A DNA stretch of 64,000 bases from Catellatospora sichuanensis (GCF_007483665.1 NZ_VIQO01000043.1:48262-112261); one strand, 5' to 3'; positions 16,820-24,922 are shown, counted from the stretch's first letter. Notes: generated from the letters alone by a model not told the origin. Translations and numbers: made by a program.

Positions 16820-17311
16820 ATGGGCGTCGTACGGGTGGAGATCCGCAAGTTCGACGGGAGTGCGCACCGGGCCTTCCCGGCCACCCTGCTCGGCCGCGAC
16901 GAGCATGGCACGTGGCTGGGCATCCCGAGCGGCACGGTGAGCGACACCGGCAAGGTGTACGAGATCCCCGGCGTGGTGCTCGTCCCACACACCGGCTGGT
17001 GGACCGCCATGTTCAACGCCGCCCCCCGCAACACCTCCCTCTACTGCGACATCACCACCCCCGCCACCTGGAACGACGACACCGTCACCGTGACCGACCT
17101 CGACCTCGACGTACGCAAGATCCGCCTGACCGGCGAGGTCCAACTGGTGGACGAGGACGAGTTCGCCGCCCACCAGGCCAAGTTCAACTACCCGGAAGAG
17201 GTCGTCCACCAGGCCCGCGCCGCCGCCCAATGGCTCCTCGAAGCCGTCCGCACCAACCAGGAACCCTTCACCACCCACTTCCACCGCTGGCTGGCCCACG
17301 TCTCCCCCTGA
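16820..17311 (+). CDS. DUF402 domain protein
   Basis: A 163-residue protein matching the DUF402 / FomD-like fold: TWLGIPSG, the short motif WWTAMFN, then YCDITTPATW, and the acidic DLDLDVRK with a final DEDEFAAHQ. Members include nucleoside-diphosphatases and FomD-type phosphonate hydrolases that use divalent metal held by such Asp/Glu residues. The exact substrate is unknown. A GAGGTAG ribosome-binding site precedes ATG 16820. Two palindromic B repeats follow the gene. Confidence 0.75.
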   Translation: MGVVRVEIRKFDGSAHRAFPATLLGRDEHGTWLGIPSGTVSDTGKVYEIPGVVLVPHTGWWTAMFNAAPRNTSLYCDITTPATWNDDTVTVTDLDLDVRKIRLTGEVQLVDEDEFAAHQAKFNYPEEVVHQARAAAQWLLEAVRTNQEPFTTHFHRWLAHVSP

Positions 17312-17331
17312 CCACCGGCCCGCCCTCTCGG

Positions 17332-17392
17332 GTTGATCATGAACTTATGGCACGGTTCGGCGGCGCGTCGCGCCCCTAACCTCATGATCGAT
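17332..17392. repeat. Palindromic intergenic repeat, family B, copy 2 (reversed)
   Basis: Same element as at 2607 but in the opposite orientation (the ATAAGTTC half comes first as GAACTTATGGCACGG). Its right end is less well conserved (CTCATGATCGAT). With copy 3 it forms an inverted pair spanning 213 bases. Confidence 0.75.
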
Positions 17393-17484
17393 ATGCGCCG
17401 GGTGCAAGCCCCTCGGTCCCGACTGCGGATGCCGAGCGCCGAGCAGGTTCGGGCGGGCGCGGCAGTGCCGCCCTTGGCCACTAG

Positions 17485-17544
17485 ATGATCATGAAGTTGT
17501 GGGCGGGACACGCCGTTGAGCCGTGCCATAGGTTCATGATCAAC
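17485..17544. repeat. Palindromic intergenic repeat, family B, copy 3
   Basis: Contains ATGATCATGAAGTTGTGG, then GGGACACGCCG, CCGTGCCATA and GGTTCATGATCAAC. It is forward-oriented and separated from the reversed copy 2 by about 92 bases of otherwise featureless sequence. Confidence 0.85.
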
Positions 17545-17594
17545 GGGGTAGGCGGGGGCCGGAAGTTGGGGGATGACCGGCGAGGGGGCGGGTT

Positions 17595-18506
17595 GTGCGC
17601 AATGATCGGGATGTGGCGGACGTGTCCGAATTGCTGCAGATCGGGTCGGGGGTGGACCTCGGGGCGATCGATCCGGCTGGGACGCCGGGGCTGCCTGATC
17701 GCAAGGGCGTGCAGCGGGATCCGAAGGGGTGGGCTCGGGCGGAGCTGGTGACGTTGGGGCAGGAGCTGGCGCGGCAGCAGGAGATGCTGTTCGCGCAGGC
17801 CAAGTGCAATCCGGCTGACCAGCGTCGGGTGCTGTTGGTGATGCAGGCGATGGACTGCGGGGGCAAGGACGGCACCGTCAAGAAGGTGGCCGGCATGATG
17901 AACCCGCAGGGTCTGCGGATCACCGCGTTCGGGCCGCCGACGGCGGAGGAGCGCCAGCACGACTTCCTGTGGCGGATCCGCCGGGCGCTGCCGCTGCCGG
18001 GATACCTGGGCATCTTCAACCGCTCGCAGTATGAGGACGTGCTGGTGGTGCGGGTGCGCGAGCTGGCGCCGGCGCGGGTGTGGAAAAGCCGCTACGAGAA
18101 GATCAACAGCTTCGAACGTGAGCTTGTCGACAGCGGGTTCTCCCTGGTCAAGGTGATGCTGCACATCTCGTACGAGGAGCAGCGCCGCCGCCTGATGGAG
18201 CGCCTGCAGGACCCCACGAAGTACTGGAAGTACAACCCGGACGACGTCGACAACCGCGCCTACTGGCCCGCGTACCAGCAGGCGTATCAGGACGCGATCC
18301 AGCGGTGTGGGACTGATCACGCCCCCTGGCATGTGGTGCCGGCAGACCGGAAGTGGTACCGCGACTGGGCGGTGGCGCACCTCATCCTCGATGCCCTGAA
18401 ACGCCTGGATCTGAGCTATCCGCCGGCCGGCTTCGACCCCAAAGCCGAGATGAAACGTTTGGAACGTGACGAAGCGGGCAGGGCACCGAAGATGAACGGC
18501 AGGTGA
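17595..18506 (+). CDS. Polyphosphate kinase 2 family protein
   Basis: A 303-residue PPK2-family phosphotransferase that uses polyphosphate to phosphorylate nucleotides (class I-III not decided). The P-loop is MQAMDCGGKDGTVKK near residue 85. The Walker B / lid region is FNRSQYEDVLVVRV, followed by the basic YEKINSFER and the conserved PTKYWKYNPDD and WHVVPADRKWYRDWA. Start is GTG 17595; GTG 17613 is a possible alternative. It stands upstream of a DUF47-PitA phosphate-uptake pair, forming a phosphate/polyphosphate block. Confidence 0.85.
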   Translation: MRNDRDVADVSELLQIGSGVDLGAIDPAGTPGLPDRKGVQRDPKGWARAELVTLGQELARQQEMLFAQAKCNPADQRRVLLVMQAMDCGGKDGTVKKVAGMMNPQGLRITAFGPPTAEERQHDFLWRIRRALPLPGYLGIFNRSQYEDVLVVRVRELAPARVWKSRYEKINSFERELVDSGFSLVKVMLHISYEEQRRRLMERLQDPTKYWKYNPDDVDNRAYWPAYQQAYQDAIQRCGTDHAPWHVVPADRKWYRDWAVAHLILDALKRLDLSYPPAGFDPKAEMKRLERDEAGRAPKMNGR

Positions 18507-18529
18507 ACGAGCCATGAATCGCAGGTGGC

Positions 18530-18562
18530 ACTTGGTGACCGGGTCACGAACGCCGGGTGACA
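18530..18562. promoter_or_regulatory. Possible PHO box upstream of DUF47-pitA
   Basis: Three consecutive 11-base units (ACTTGGTGACC, GGGTCACGAAC, GCCGGGTGACA) resemble, on the minus strand, the actinomycete PhoP direct repeat. The first and third fit well and the middle one poorly. Position before a phosphate transporter supports the idea, but the match is weak. Confidence 0.35.
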
Positions 18563-18623
18563 GTGCTTAGCATTCCCCCGACCAGACCGTCCGGATGACA
18601 CCACCAAACCAAAGGTGCTTGCG

Positions 18624-19250
18624 GTGAAGTTTTCGCTCCGCCCCCAAGAGGGCGCCTTCTACGAGATGTTCTCCCGTGCCGCCCAGAACCTGGTGCGGGG
18701 CACGGAGCTGCTCTCCGAGCTGGCGCTGCCCGGCGCTGACGTGCAATCGGTCAGCGAGCGGCTGGCCGATGTCGAGCACGACAGCGACCAGATCACGCAC
18801 GAGTTGTACAACAAGATCAACTCAACGTTCATCACGCCGTTCGACCGCGAGGACATCTACCGCCTCGGCTCCGGGCTCGACGACGTCATGGACCACCTGG
18901 AGGCCGTGGGCAACCTGGTCTACCTGTACGGCCTGACCAAGCTCCCGGCGCTGCCGCGCGAGATGATCGAGTTGATCGACGTGCTGGATCAGCAGGCCAA
19001 GGTCACCGCCCTGGCCATGCCGCGGCTCAAGCAGATGAAGGGCCTCAAGGACTACTGGGTCGAGTGCAACCGCCTGGAGAACGACGGCGACCGCACCTAT
19101 CGCATGCTGCTGGTCCGGCTGTTCAGCGGCGAGTACGACGCGCTGACCGTGCTGAAGATGAAGGAGGTCGCCGACGAGCTGGAGGCCGCCTGCGACGCCT
19201 TCGAACACGTGGCGAACACCGTCGAGACCATCGCCGTCAAGGAGTCCTGA
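18624..19250 (+). CDS. DUF47 family phosphate-transport accessory protein (PhoU-like)
   Basis: A 208-residue all-helical protein of the DUF47/PhoU-like family. These proteins sit next to Pit-type phosphate transporters and modulate them, probably through metal-bound helical bundles. Visible family marks are KFSLRPQEGAFYEMF at the N-terminus, EHDSDQITHELYNKIN near residue 50 and FDREDIYRL. GTG 18624 is preferred over GTG 18615 because it gives the usual N-terminus. The pitA gene follows after about 40 bases, so the two are very likely co-transcribed. Confidence 0.82.
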   Translation: MKFSLRPQEGAFYEMFSRAAQNLVRGTELLSELALPGADVQSVSERLADVEHDSDQITHELYNKINSTFITPFDREDIYRLGSGLDDVMDHLEAVGNLVYLYGLTKLPALPREMIELIDVLDQQAKVTALAMPRLKQMKGLKDYWVECNRLENDGDRTYRMLLVRLFSGEYDALTVLKMKEVADELEAACDAFEHVANTVETIAVKES

Positions 19251-19292
19251 TGCGCGGCCTCATCGCCGGCTCCCCCGGCGGGGGTGCGTGAC

Positions 19293-20345
19293 GTGAACGA
19301 GCTCCTCATCCCGGTGCTCGCGGTCATCATCGCGGCCATGGTGTTCGACTACACCAACGGCTTCCACGACGCCGCGAACGCCATCGCCACCAGCGTCTCG
19401 ACCCGGGCCCTCACCCCGCGGATCGCGCTGGGCATCGCCGCGCTCGGCAACTTCGTCGGTGCGCACTTCGGCGCCTCGGTCGCCAAGACGGTCGGCAGCG
19501 GCATCATCACGCCCCCGGAGGGCGAGGTCGGGCTGGGCATCGTATTCGCCGGCGTCGTCGGCGCCATCGCCTGGAACCTGTTGACCTGGTATTACGGCAT
19601 TCCCTCGTCGTCCTCGCACGCGCTGATCGGCGGCCTGGTCGGGGCGATGCTCGCCGCGCTCGCGTTCGGCGTGCAGGGCGAGGTGCTGTGGGGCGGCATC
19701 CTGGACAAGGTCGTCCTCCCGATGATCGTGTCGCCGGCCACCGGCCTCGTCCTCGGCGCGGCCTTCATGCTGTTCCTGCTGTGGGCGGTGTACCTGCTGG
19801 CCAAGTGGCTGTCCAAGCGCAAGTCGGGGCGGCTGCTGCAGCCCACGCCGCTCAACCGGTTCTTCCGGTTCATGCAGTCGCTGTCGGCGATCGCGATGTC
19901 GATCGGCCACGGCATGCAGGACGCCGCGAAGACCATGGGCATCATCGTGCTGGCGCTCTACACCGGCGGGTTCCAGAGTTCGAACGAGACCATCCCGGAG
20001 TGGGTGTTCTGGACCTCGGCGACGGTGCTGGCGCTGGGCACGTACGCGGGCGGCTGGCGCATCATCCGCACCCTCGGCCGCCGGGTTATCCACCTGGACC
20101 CGATGGCCGGCTTCGCCGCCGAGACCGTGGCCAGCAGCGTGCTGTTCACCGCGGCGGCGTACGGCCTGCCGATCTCGACGACGCACACCATCACGTCGGC
20201 GATCATGGGTGTCGGCGCGACGAAGAAGTTCTCGGCCGTCCGCTGGGGCGTCGCCGGCAACATCATGACCGCCTGGGTCCTGACCTTCCCCGGCGCCGCC
20301 CTCGCCGCCCTCATCACCTACGTCCTGGTCCGCCCCATCTTCTGA
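19293..20345 (+). CDS. pitA: PiT-family inorganic phosphate transporter
   Basis: A 350-residue low-affinity phosphate-metal symporter with about ten membrane helices. The two PHO4 signatures are present: FDYTNGFHDAANAIATSVST at the start and HGMQDAAKTMGIIVLAL in the second half. Also visible are WYYGIPSSSSHALIGG and GLPISTTHTITSAI, the paired re-entrant segments of the family. GTG 19293 gives the canonical N-terminus; GTG 19284 three codons upstream is an alternative. It pairs with the DUF47 gene and is followed by a strong hairpin. Confidence 0.9.
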   Translation: MNELLIPVLAVIIAAMVFDYTNGFHDAANAIATSVSTRALTPRIALGIAALGNFVGAHFGASVAKTVGSGIITPPEGEVGLGIVFAGVVGAIAWNLLTWYYGIPSSSSHALIGGLVGAMLAALAFGVQGEVLWGGILDKVVLPMIVSPATGLVLGAAFMLFLLWAVYLLAKWLSKRKSGRLLQPTPLNRFFRFMQSLSAIAMSIGHGMQDAAKTMGIIVLALYTGGFQSSNETIPEWVFWTSATVLALGTYAGGWRIIRTLGRRVIHLDPMAGFAAETVASSVLFTAAAYGLPISTTHTITSAIMGVGATKKFSAVRWGVAGNIMTAWVLTFPGAALAALITYVLVRPIF

Positions 20346-20365
20346 GTCTCCTCCTCGACAAGATC

Positions 20366-20442
20366 GCGACGATCTTGCGCGAACGGTTGCCGATTCGCCC
20401 GGAAAGGGCGTGTCGCACCCGCCGTACGCGCAAGATCGTCGC
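20366..20442. terminator. Long hairpin between convergent pitA and oxidoreductase genes
   Basis: The 16-base arm GCGACGATCTTGCGCG pairs perfectly with its complement at 20427-20442 around a 45-base loop. It is a single copy in this window, in the same kind of convergent gap as the other long hairpins. Confidence 0.55.
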
Positions 20443-20450
20443 TTTTGCTG

Positions 20451-21416
20451 TCAGTAGGTGACGCCGATCTGGGCGCGGACGGCGTCCAGGGTGCGCATTA
20501 CGGAGAGGGTCGAGGAGAGGGGGACCAGGTCGGATTCGAGCTTGCCTTCGCGGAGGCAGCGGGTGGCTTCGGCGGCTTCGAAGTGGAGGCCGGAGGGGGC
20601 TTCCTGGAACTCTTCGGGGTCGGTGCCGTGGCGGTGCAGGACGAAGCGCTCTGCCGCGTGGAAGCCCCAGGGGAGTTCGATGCGGCCCTGGGAGCCGACG
20701 ATCGTGGCGTTGCGCACGTCGCCGTTGATGCCGCAGTACAGCGACGCCACCGCGCCCGAGCGGAAGCCCAGCGAGATGCTGGTGCGCGCGTCGGTGCCCT
20801 CGGGGAACAGGTGCGCCCACGCCCGGACCTGGTCCGGCTCGCCGAGCAGCAGCTGCGCGAAGCCGATCGGGTACACCCCCAGGTCCAGCAGCGCGCCGCC
20901 GCCCAGCTCCGGGTTGCGCAGCCGGTGCCAGGGTTCCGGGTCCATCGCGATGCCGAAAGCGGCCTGCACCGAGACGACCTCGCCGATCGCGCCGTCCGCG
21001 ATCAGCTCCTGGATCTTCAGGATCGCCGGGAGGGTACGCGTCCAGAACGCCTCCATCAGGAACAGCTCGCGTTCCCGGGCCATCGTGACGAGGTCCTGTG
21101 CCTGCGCGAGGTCCAGCGTGAAGGCCTTCTCCACCAGCAGCGGCTTGCCGGCCCGCAGGCACAGCGAGGCCGCCGCATGGTGGTGGGAGTGCGGGGTCGC
21201 GATGTAGATGATGTCCACGTCCGGGTCGGCGGCGAGCGCCTCCCACGAGCCGTGGCTGCGCGCCGCGCCGTGCTCGGCGGCGAAGGCCTCGGCGGACGAC
21301 GCTGTCCGCGAGCCCACGGCCGCCAGTTCGGTGCCGGGCACCTGGCCCAGCTCGCGCGCGAAGCGTGCGGCGATCCCGCCCGTGGCGAGGACGCCCCAAC
21401 GAATCTGATCAGTCAC
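20451..21416 (-). CDS. Gfo/Idh/MocA family oxidoreductase
   Basis: A 321-residue NAD(P)-dependent dehydrogenase of the glucose-fructose oxidoreductase family. The N-terminal Rossmann fold starts RWGVLATGGIAARFA. The IYIATPHSHHH segment is followed by the catalytic-lysine region KPLLVEKAFTLD, and the second domain runs from about residue 125 with GGGALLDLGVYPIGFAQLL. The substrate is unknown, likely a sugar or inositol derivative or a dihydrodiol. GTG 21416 lies six bases after a TAGCTT -10 box, so the message looks leaderless. Confidence 0.82.
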   Translation of the reverse strand: MTDQIRWGVLATGGIAARFARELGQVPGTELAAVGSRTASSAEAFAAEHGAARSHGSWEALAADPDVDIIYIATPHSHHHAAASLCLRAGKPLLVEKAFTLDLAQAQDLVTMARERELFLMEAFWTRTLPAILKIQELIADGAIGEVVSVQAAFGIAMDPEPWHRLRNPELGGGALLDLGVYPIGFAQLLLGEPDQVRAWAHLFPEGTDARTSISLGFRSGAVASLYCGINGDVRNATIVGSQGRIELPWGFHAAERFVLHRHGTDPEEFQEAPSGLHFEAAEATRCLREGKLESDLVPLSSTLSVMRTLDAVRAQIGVTY

Positions 21417-21422
21417 GACCCG

Positions 21423-21428
21423 AAGCTA
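21423..21428 (-). promoter_or_regulatory. -10 box of leaderless oxidoreductase gene
   Basis: TAGCTT on the minus strand is six bases from GTG 21416. Confidence 0.55.
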
Positions 21429-21531
21429 CACCGGTTCAGCAGGAGCCCGTCGCAGCGGCCGCTCGGTGTACAGCCGCAGCGCAGCGGAGGCTGTACGACC
21501 GGGCAAGGCCGCGGAGCGGGCTCCGCATGTT

Positions 21532-22125
21532 TCAGCCGCCGACGCGGATCAGGCGCGCGCTCAGGTGCGGCGTCAGGCCCTCGCCGACCGCGGCCATGTC
21601 CTGGGCGTACAGCAGCGCGCCCTCGACGATGCCGTAGAGCCGGTGCCCGGCGGTGACCTCCTTGGCGGTGGACGTGCGCGCCACGAAGTCGGTGACCATC
21701 TCGATCCGGGGCGGGTTCACCTCGACCTTGCCGAGGTAGAGCTCCATGATCCCGGTGGGGTTGGTCATGATGGCCTCGAGCTCGTCGCCGTCCTTGCCGG
21801 CCGGACGCCACCAGCCGACCTCGCGGCCGCCGGGGCGCACCGGCTTGGACTCCGCGTCGAGGATCCACGCCTTCGACTCGTAGAACAGGAACGGCCGGCC
21901 GTCGTGGCTGATCCGGATCTCCTGCGCGTAGTCGAAGTCCTCGATGGACGGGTAACCGCCCCGGCCGCGGCCCCGCCACACCCCGACGAACGGCAGCAGG
22001 TCCAGCAGGTCGCCGTGCAGGTCCGGCCCGCTGCGCAGGTCGTGGGTCTCCTCGTACGGGTACGGGTCGACCGGCGGCGCGTTCAGCCACGGTGGCGGCG
22101 CCAGCGGATTGTCTTCAGTACTCAC
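21532..22125 (-). CDS. Nitrobindin-like heme-binding protein (FABP/DUF1794 family)
   Basis: A 197-residue ten-stranded beta-barrel of the nitrobindin / THAP4-like family, proposed to bind heme b and isomerise peroxynitrite to nitrate. The family mark GVWRGRGRGGYP is near residue 50. Later come EAIMTNPTGIMELYLG and the near-C-terminal LTPHLSARLIRVGG, whose His is the expected heme ligand. The first 40 residues are a Pro-rich extension (LAPPPWLNAPPVDPYPYEE). GTG 22125 is preceded by AGAGGG. Confidence 0.8.
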   Translation of the reverse strand: MSTEDNPLAPPPWLNAPPVDPYPYEETHDLRSGPDLHGDLLDLLPFVGVWRGRGRGGYPSIEDFDYAQEIRISHDGRPFLFYESKAWILDAESKPVRPGGREVGWWRPAGKDGDELEAIMTNPTGIMELYLGKVEVNPPRIEMVTDFVARTSTAKEVTAGHRLYGIVEGALLYAQDMAAVGEGLTPHLSARLIRVGG

Positions 22126-22179
22126 CGTTCAACCCTCTTCGTTCACGACTGCGGAAACTCGCCGACCCTGGCCCGCCAC

Positions 22180-22196
22180 GCCGGTGTCGCACCGGC
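22180..22196. terminator. Small hairpin downstream of a 34-residue membrane peptide gene
   Basis: GCCGGTG and CACCGGC pair around a 3-base loop, between the tiny gene at 22231 and the nitrobindin-like gene. It is weak evidence for termination or processing. Confidence 0.35.
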
Positions 22197-22230
22197 GCGG
22201 CTCCGCCCACCCGCGTGCGGGCAGGCACTC

Positions 22231-22335
22231 TCACCAGCGGCCGCGCGAGATTTTGACGGCCACGTAGGCCAGGCCGCCGGCGAGCGCGCCGAACCCGGCG
22301 ACCAGCAGGCTGACGAACCCGATCTCGGTGACCAC
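22231..22335 (-). CDS. Small single-pass membrane protein (34 residues)
   Basis: A short frame starting GTG 22335 encodes VTEIGFVSLLVAGFG at its N-terminus, a continuous hydrophobic helix, then a basic end (KISRGRW). A TAGGAT -10 box is six bases upstream on the minus strand, the same leaderless layout as many neighbours, which supports expression. It is divergent from the DsrE gene. Function unknown. Confidence 0.5.
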   Translation of the reverse strand: MVTEIGFVSLLVAGFGALAGGLAYVAVKISRGRW

Positions 22336-22341
22336 GGGTAG

Positions 22342-22347
22342 ATCCTA
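22342..22347 (-). promoter_or_regulatory. -10 box of the 34-residue peptide gene
   Basis: TAGGAT on the minus strand is six bases from GTG 22335. Confidence 0.5.
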
Positions 22348-22371
22348 TGAGGCGCGCCCGGCGCGCGTGCA

Positions 22372-22377
22372 TAAGCT
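22372..22377 (+). promoter_or_regulatory. -10 box of leaderless DsrE gene
   Basis: TAAGCT lies seven bases before GTG 22385. Confidence 0.55.
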
Positions 22378-22384
22378 GTCGGAC

Positions 22385-22747
22385 GTGGCACGCAAACTCA
22401 TCGTCAAGACCACCGCCGGAGCCGACGCGCCGGAGCGGTGCGCGCAGGCGTTCACCGTGGCCGCGACCGCCGTGGCGGCCGGTGCCCAGGTGTCCCTGTG
22501 GCTGACCGGCGAGGCCAGCTGGTTCGCCCTGCCCGGCCGCGCCGCGGAGTTCGACCTGCCGCACTCCGCCCCGCTGCCCGACCTGCTCGACGCCATCCTG
22601 GCCGCCGGCACCGTCACCCTGTGCACCCAGTGCGCCGCCCGCCGCGACATCACCCCCGCCGACGTCATCCCCGGCATCCGCATCGCCGGCGCCGCCGTCT
22701 TCGTCGAAGAAGCCCTCTCCGAAAACACCCAAGCCCTCATCTACTGA
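22385..22747 (+). CDS. DsrE family protein
   Basis: A 120-residue DsrE/DsrF-like protein. It starts RKLIVKTTAGADAPERC (first strand), then SLWLTGEASWFALPG, and has the conserved cysteine region TVTLCTQCAARRDI near residue 82, the sulfur-relay position in TusD/DsrE. It ends with AAVFVEEALSENTQALIY. Two Cys in a CxxC may carry persulfide; the partner is unknown. GTG 22385 is chosen because of the -10 box directly before it. A family A repeat begins three bases after the stop. Confidence 0.8.
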   Translation: MARKLIVKTTAGADAPERCAQAFTVAATAVAAGAQVSLWLTGEASWFALPGRAAEFDLPHSAPLPDLLDAILAAGTVTLCTQCAARRDITPADVIPGIRIAGAAVFVEEALSENTQALIY

Positions 22748-22750
22748 CCG

Positions 22751-22803
22751 AAGGAAGGGCACCTTCACATCGCTATGCGTAGGGGAAGGGCACCTTCTTA
22801 ACG
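22751..22803. repeat. Palindromic intergenic repeat, family A, copy 2
   Basis: AAGGAAGGGCACCTTC, CGCTATGCG and GGGAAGGGCACCTTCTTAACG in order. It abuts the 3' end of the DsrE gene. Confidence 0.85.
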
Positions 22804-22914
22804 GCTTGGTCCGGGTGAGCTGGACGGGATGTGCCGGTCTGGACGCGCGGGCGTGGTGCACCCGGCGGGACGAGCGGTGTCCTCGGGCTGGACGCGGGAG
22901 AGGGTTCCCCGGGG

Positions 22915-23433
22915 TCAGGGGACGCGGCAGCCGGAGCTGAGGTCGACGGCCACGGTCCCCTCGGCGGTGATCTTGCCGCGTACCGCCACGTAGTTGCCCG
23001 CGTCGTAGTAGAAGCCCTCCTTGGGGCCGTCGGCGGGTCGGGTGACCGCGTCGGGCAGCGCGGCCGCGAGCGTCGCGATCATGGCCGATTCGTCGCCCAC
23101 GGGGCCGGAGACGGTCAGCGTGCGGACGAGCGAGACGCCGTCGCGGGCGGCGGACAGGCTGCACGCCTTCTCGGCGTACCCCTTGTCCTGGATCGTGGCG
23201 CCGGCCGGGACGCCGGCGGTGACCTTGCCGACGACCTCGTCGATGGTGGCCTTGGCCGAGGCGGCGGTGGTCTGGTCGCGCAGCGACGGCGGGTCGTTGC
23301 GGGCGGACCAGATGGCGAGACCGATCAGCAGCACGGCCCAGGCGGCGACGAGCGCGGGCCACAGGTAGCGGCGGGCGGGCGGCGTCGGCTGAGGCTGCGG
23401 GGCGGCCTCGGGTGCGGGCGCGTCGATGGTCAC
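22915..23433 (-). CDS. Membrane-anchored hypothetical protein
   Basis: A 172-residue protein with no recognised family. A short Pro/Ala-rich cytoplasmic N-terminus (about 30 residues) is followed by one membrane helix, LWPALVAAWAVLLIGLAIW. The rest is an extracytoplasmic domain with two cysteines (ACSLS and the near-terminal SSGCRVP) that could form a disulfide, suiting an exported fold. The start is GTG 23433; the frame upstream has low-complexity Arg/Ala content and is not convincing. The 3' end is preceded by about 110 featureless bases after repeat A2. Confidence 0.55.
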   Translation of the reverse strand: MTIDAPAPEAAPQPQPTPPARRYLWPALVAAWAVLLIGLAIWSARNDPPSLRDQTTAASAKATIDEVVGKVTAGVPAGATIQDKGYAEKACSLSAARDGVSLVRTLTVSGPVGDESAMIATLAAALPDAVTRPADGPKEGFYYDAGNYVAVRGKITAEGTVAVDLSSGCRVP

Positions 23434-23516
23434 GCGTTCATGCTGCCACGCGTCTGCCGCCGGGCGTGTCGCGGTGGCCCGGTGCGGTGCCGGGCTGGTG
23501 GCGCGGTGTCGGGCGG

Positions 23517-23578
23517 AGATCACTGTTTCCGGTCAGAACCTCGGGTCAAACCGCAGTTTGGGACACGAAACGCCGATC
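23517..23578. repeat. Degenerate family D hairpin
   Basis: Contains GACACGAAACG with GATC ends, as in the hairpin at 831-891, but the arms match only partly (GATCACTGTTTCC against GGACACGAAACGCCGATC). It looks like a decayed relative. Confidence 0.35.
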
Positions 23579-23678
23579 TTCATCGCGCCGCGCCGCGCCG
23601 CGGCACCTCGCGCCGCCTACCCGCGCCGCGCCGATCGCACCGGTCGCGGTCCGAAAACCCCCGCCAACCGGCACCGGG

Positions 23679-23732
23679 CGTTAAGAAGGGCACCTTCTAC
23701 AACGCATAGCGTTAAGAAGGTGCCCTTCCTTT
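23679..23732. repeat. Palindromic intergenic repeat, family A, copy 3
   Basis: GTTAAGAAGGGCACCTTC, AACGCATAGCGTT and AAGAAGGTGCCCTTCC form three palindromes in a row. It is almost identical to copy 4 at 47008. It lies just after the 3' end of the DUF1416 gene. Confidence 0.9.
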
Positions 23733-23738
23733 CACAAA

Positions 23739-24068
23739 CTAGGCGACGGCGAGGGATACCTCGTTGACGCCGCGGTCGGCGGTGACGGTGGCGTCACCGT
23801 TGCCGAACCGGGACAGGGCGCGCAGCTGCCAGGTGCCGGGCGCGGCGAAGAAGCGGAACTGGCCCGCCGGCGAGGTCACGACCTCGGCGGTGAACTCGCC
23901 GGTGCGGTCGAGCAGGCGCACGTACGCCCCCGCGACCGGGTCACCGCCGGACTGCACGACGCCGGTGATGACGGTCTCCTTCTCCAGGTCGACGCTGAGC
24001 GGCAGCGGGGCGGCCTGGTCGGGGGCGGCGCAACCGGCCGCGACAGTGGAAGCAGTCTGTGCGGTCAT
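23739..24068 (-). CDS. DUF1416 protein, partner of sulfurtransferase
   Basis: A 109-residue protein of the actinobacterial DUF1416 family, which is found next to thiosulfate sulfurtransferase genes. Body marks are ETVITGVVQSGGDPVAGAYV, TAEVVTSPAGQFRFFAAPG and the final WQLRALSRFGNG, a transthyretin/carboxypeptidase-regulatory-like beta-sandwich. Near the N-terminus there is a single Cys (VAAGCAAP) that could receive sulfur. It begins six bases after the sulfurtransferase stop, so the two are one operon. Biochemical role unknown. Confidence 0.8.
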   Translation of the reverse strand: MTAQTASTVAAGCAAPDQAAPLPLSVDLEKETVITGVVQSGGDPVAGAYVRLLDRTGEFTAEVVTSPAGQFRFFAAPGTWQLRALSRFGNGDATVTADRGVNEVSLAVA

Positions 24069-24073
24069 GGTGA

Positions 24074-24922
24074 TCACGCCTTCCCGGGCTCGTCGCCCAG
24101 TGCCACCGGCACGCCGACCAGCGAGCCGTACTCGGTCCAGGATCCGTCGTAGTTCTTCACGTTCGCCTTGCCGAGGATCTCCTGCAGCACGAACCAGGTG
24201 TGCGAGGAGCGCTCGCCGATGCGGCAGTACGCGATGGTGTCCTTGCTGTCGTCGATGCCCGCGGCCGCGTACAGCTCGGCCAGCTCGCTGTCGGACTTGA
24301 AGGTGCCGTCCTCGTTCGCGGCCTTGGACCACGGCACGCTGAGCGCGGTGGGGATGTGGCCGGCCCGCTGCGCCTGCTCCTGCGGCAGGTGGGCGGGGGC
24401 GAGCAGGCGGCCCGCGTACTCGTCGGGCGAGCGCACGTCGATCAGGTTCTGCACGCCGATCGCCTTGACCACATCGTCGCGGAAGGCGCGGATCGACAGG
24501 TCCTGCTCCTGGGCGACGTACTGGGTCGCGGGGCGCTTGACCTCGTCCTTGGACAGCGGGCGGGCGTCGAGCTCCCACTTCTTGCGGCCGCCGTCGAGCA
24601 GCTTCACGTCGCCGTGGCCGTAGAGCTTGAAGTACCAGTAGGCGTATGCGGCGAACCAGTTGTTGTTGCCGCCGTACAGCACGACGGTGTCGTCGTTGGC
24701 GATGCCGCGCGACGACAGCAGCGCCTCGAACTGCTCCTTGTTGACGAAGTCACGGCGCACCGGGTCCTGCAGGTCCTGGCGCCAGTCCAGCTTGATCGCG
24801 CCGGCGATGTGGCCACCGTCGTAGGCGGTGGTGTCCTCGTCGACCTCGACGAACACGACGCCGGGTGCGGCGATGTTCTTCTCGGCCCAGTCGGCCGAGA
24901 CGAGGGCGGATTCGCGACTCAT
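24074..24922 (-). CDS. sseA: Thiosulfate sulfurtransferase (rhodanese, SseA type)
   Basis: A 282-residue two-domain rhodanese. The N-terminal inactive repeat contains GGHIAGAIKLDWRQDL, and the C-terminal repeat carries the active-site loop YCRIGERSSHTWF with the persulfide cysteine. It moves sulfane sulfur from thiosulfate or mercaptopyruvate to acceptors such as cyanide or thiols. ATG 24922 gives the family N-terminus (MSRESALVSADWAEKN). A Cys-rich leader peptide and possible attenuator hairpin precede it by about 250 bases, so cysteine supply probably controls it. DUF1416 follows. Confidence 0.9.
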   Translation of the reverse strand: MSRESALVSADWAEKNIAAPGVVFVEVDEDTTAYDGGHIAGAIKLDWRQDLQDPVRRDFVNKEQFEALLSSRGIANDDTVVLYGGNNNWFAAYAYWYFKLYGHGDVKLLDGGRKKWELDARPLSKDEVKRPATQYVAQEQDLSIRAFRDDVVKAIGVQNLIDVRSPDEYAGRLLAPAHLPQEQAQRAGHIPTALSVPWSKAANEDGTFKSDSELAELYAAAGIDDSKDTIAYCRIGERSSHTWFVLQEILGKANVKNYDGSWTEYGSLVGVPVALGDEPGKA

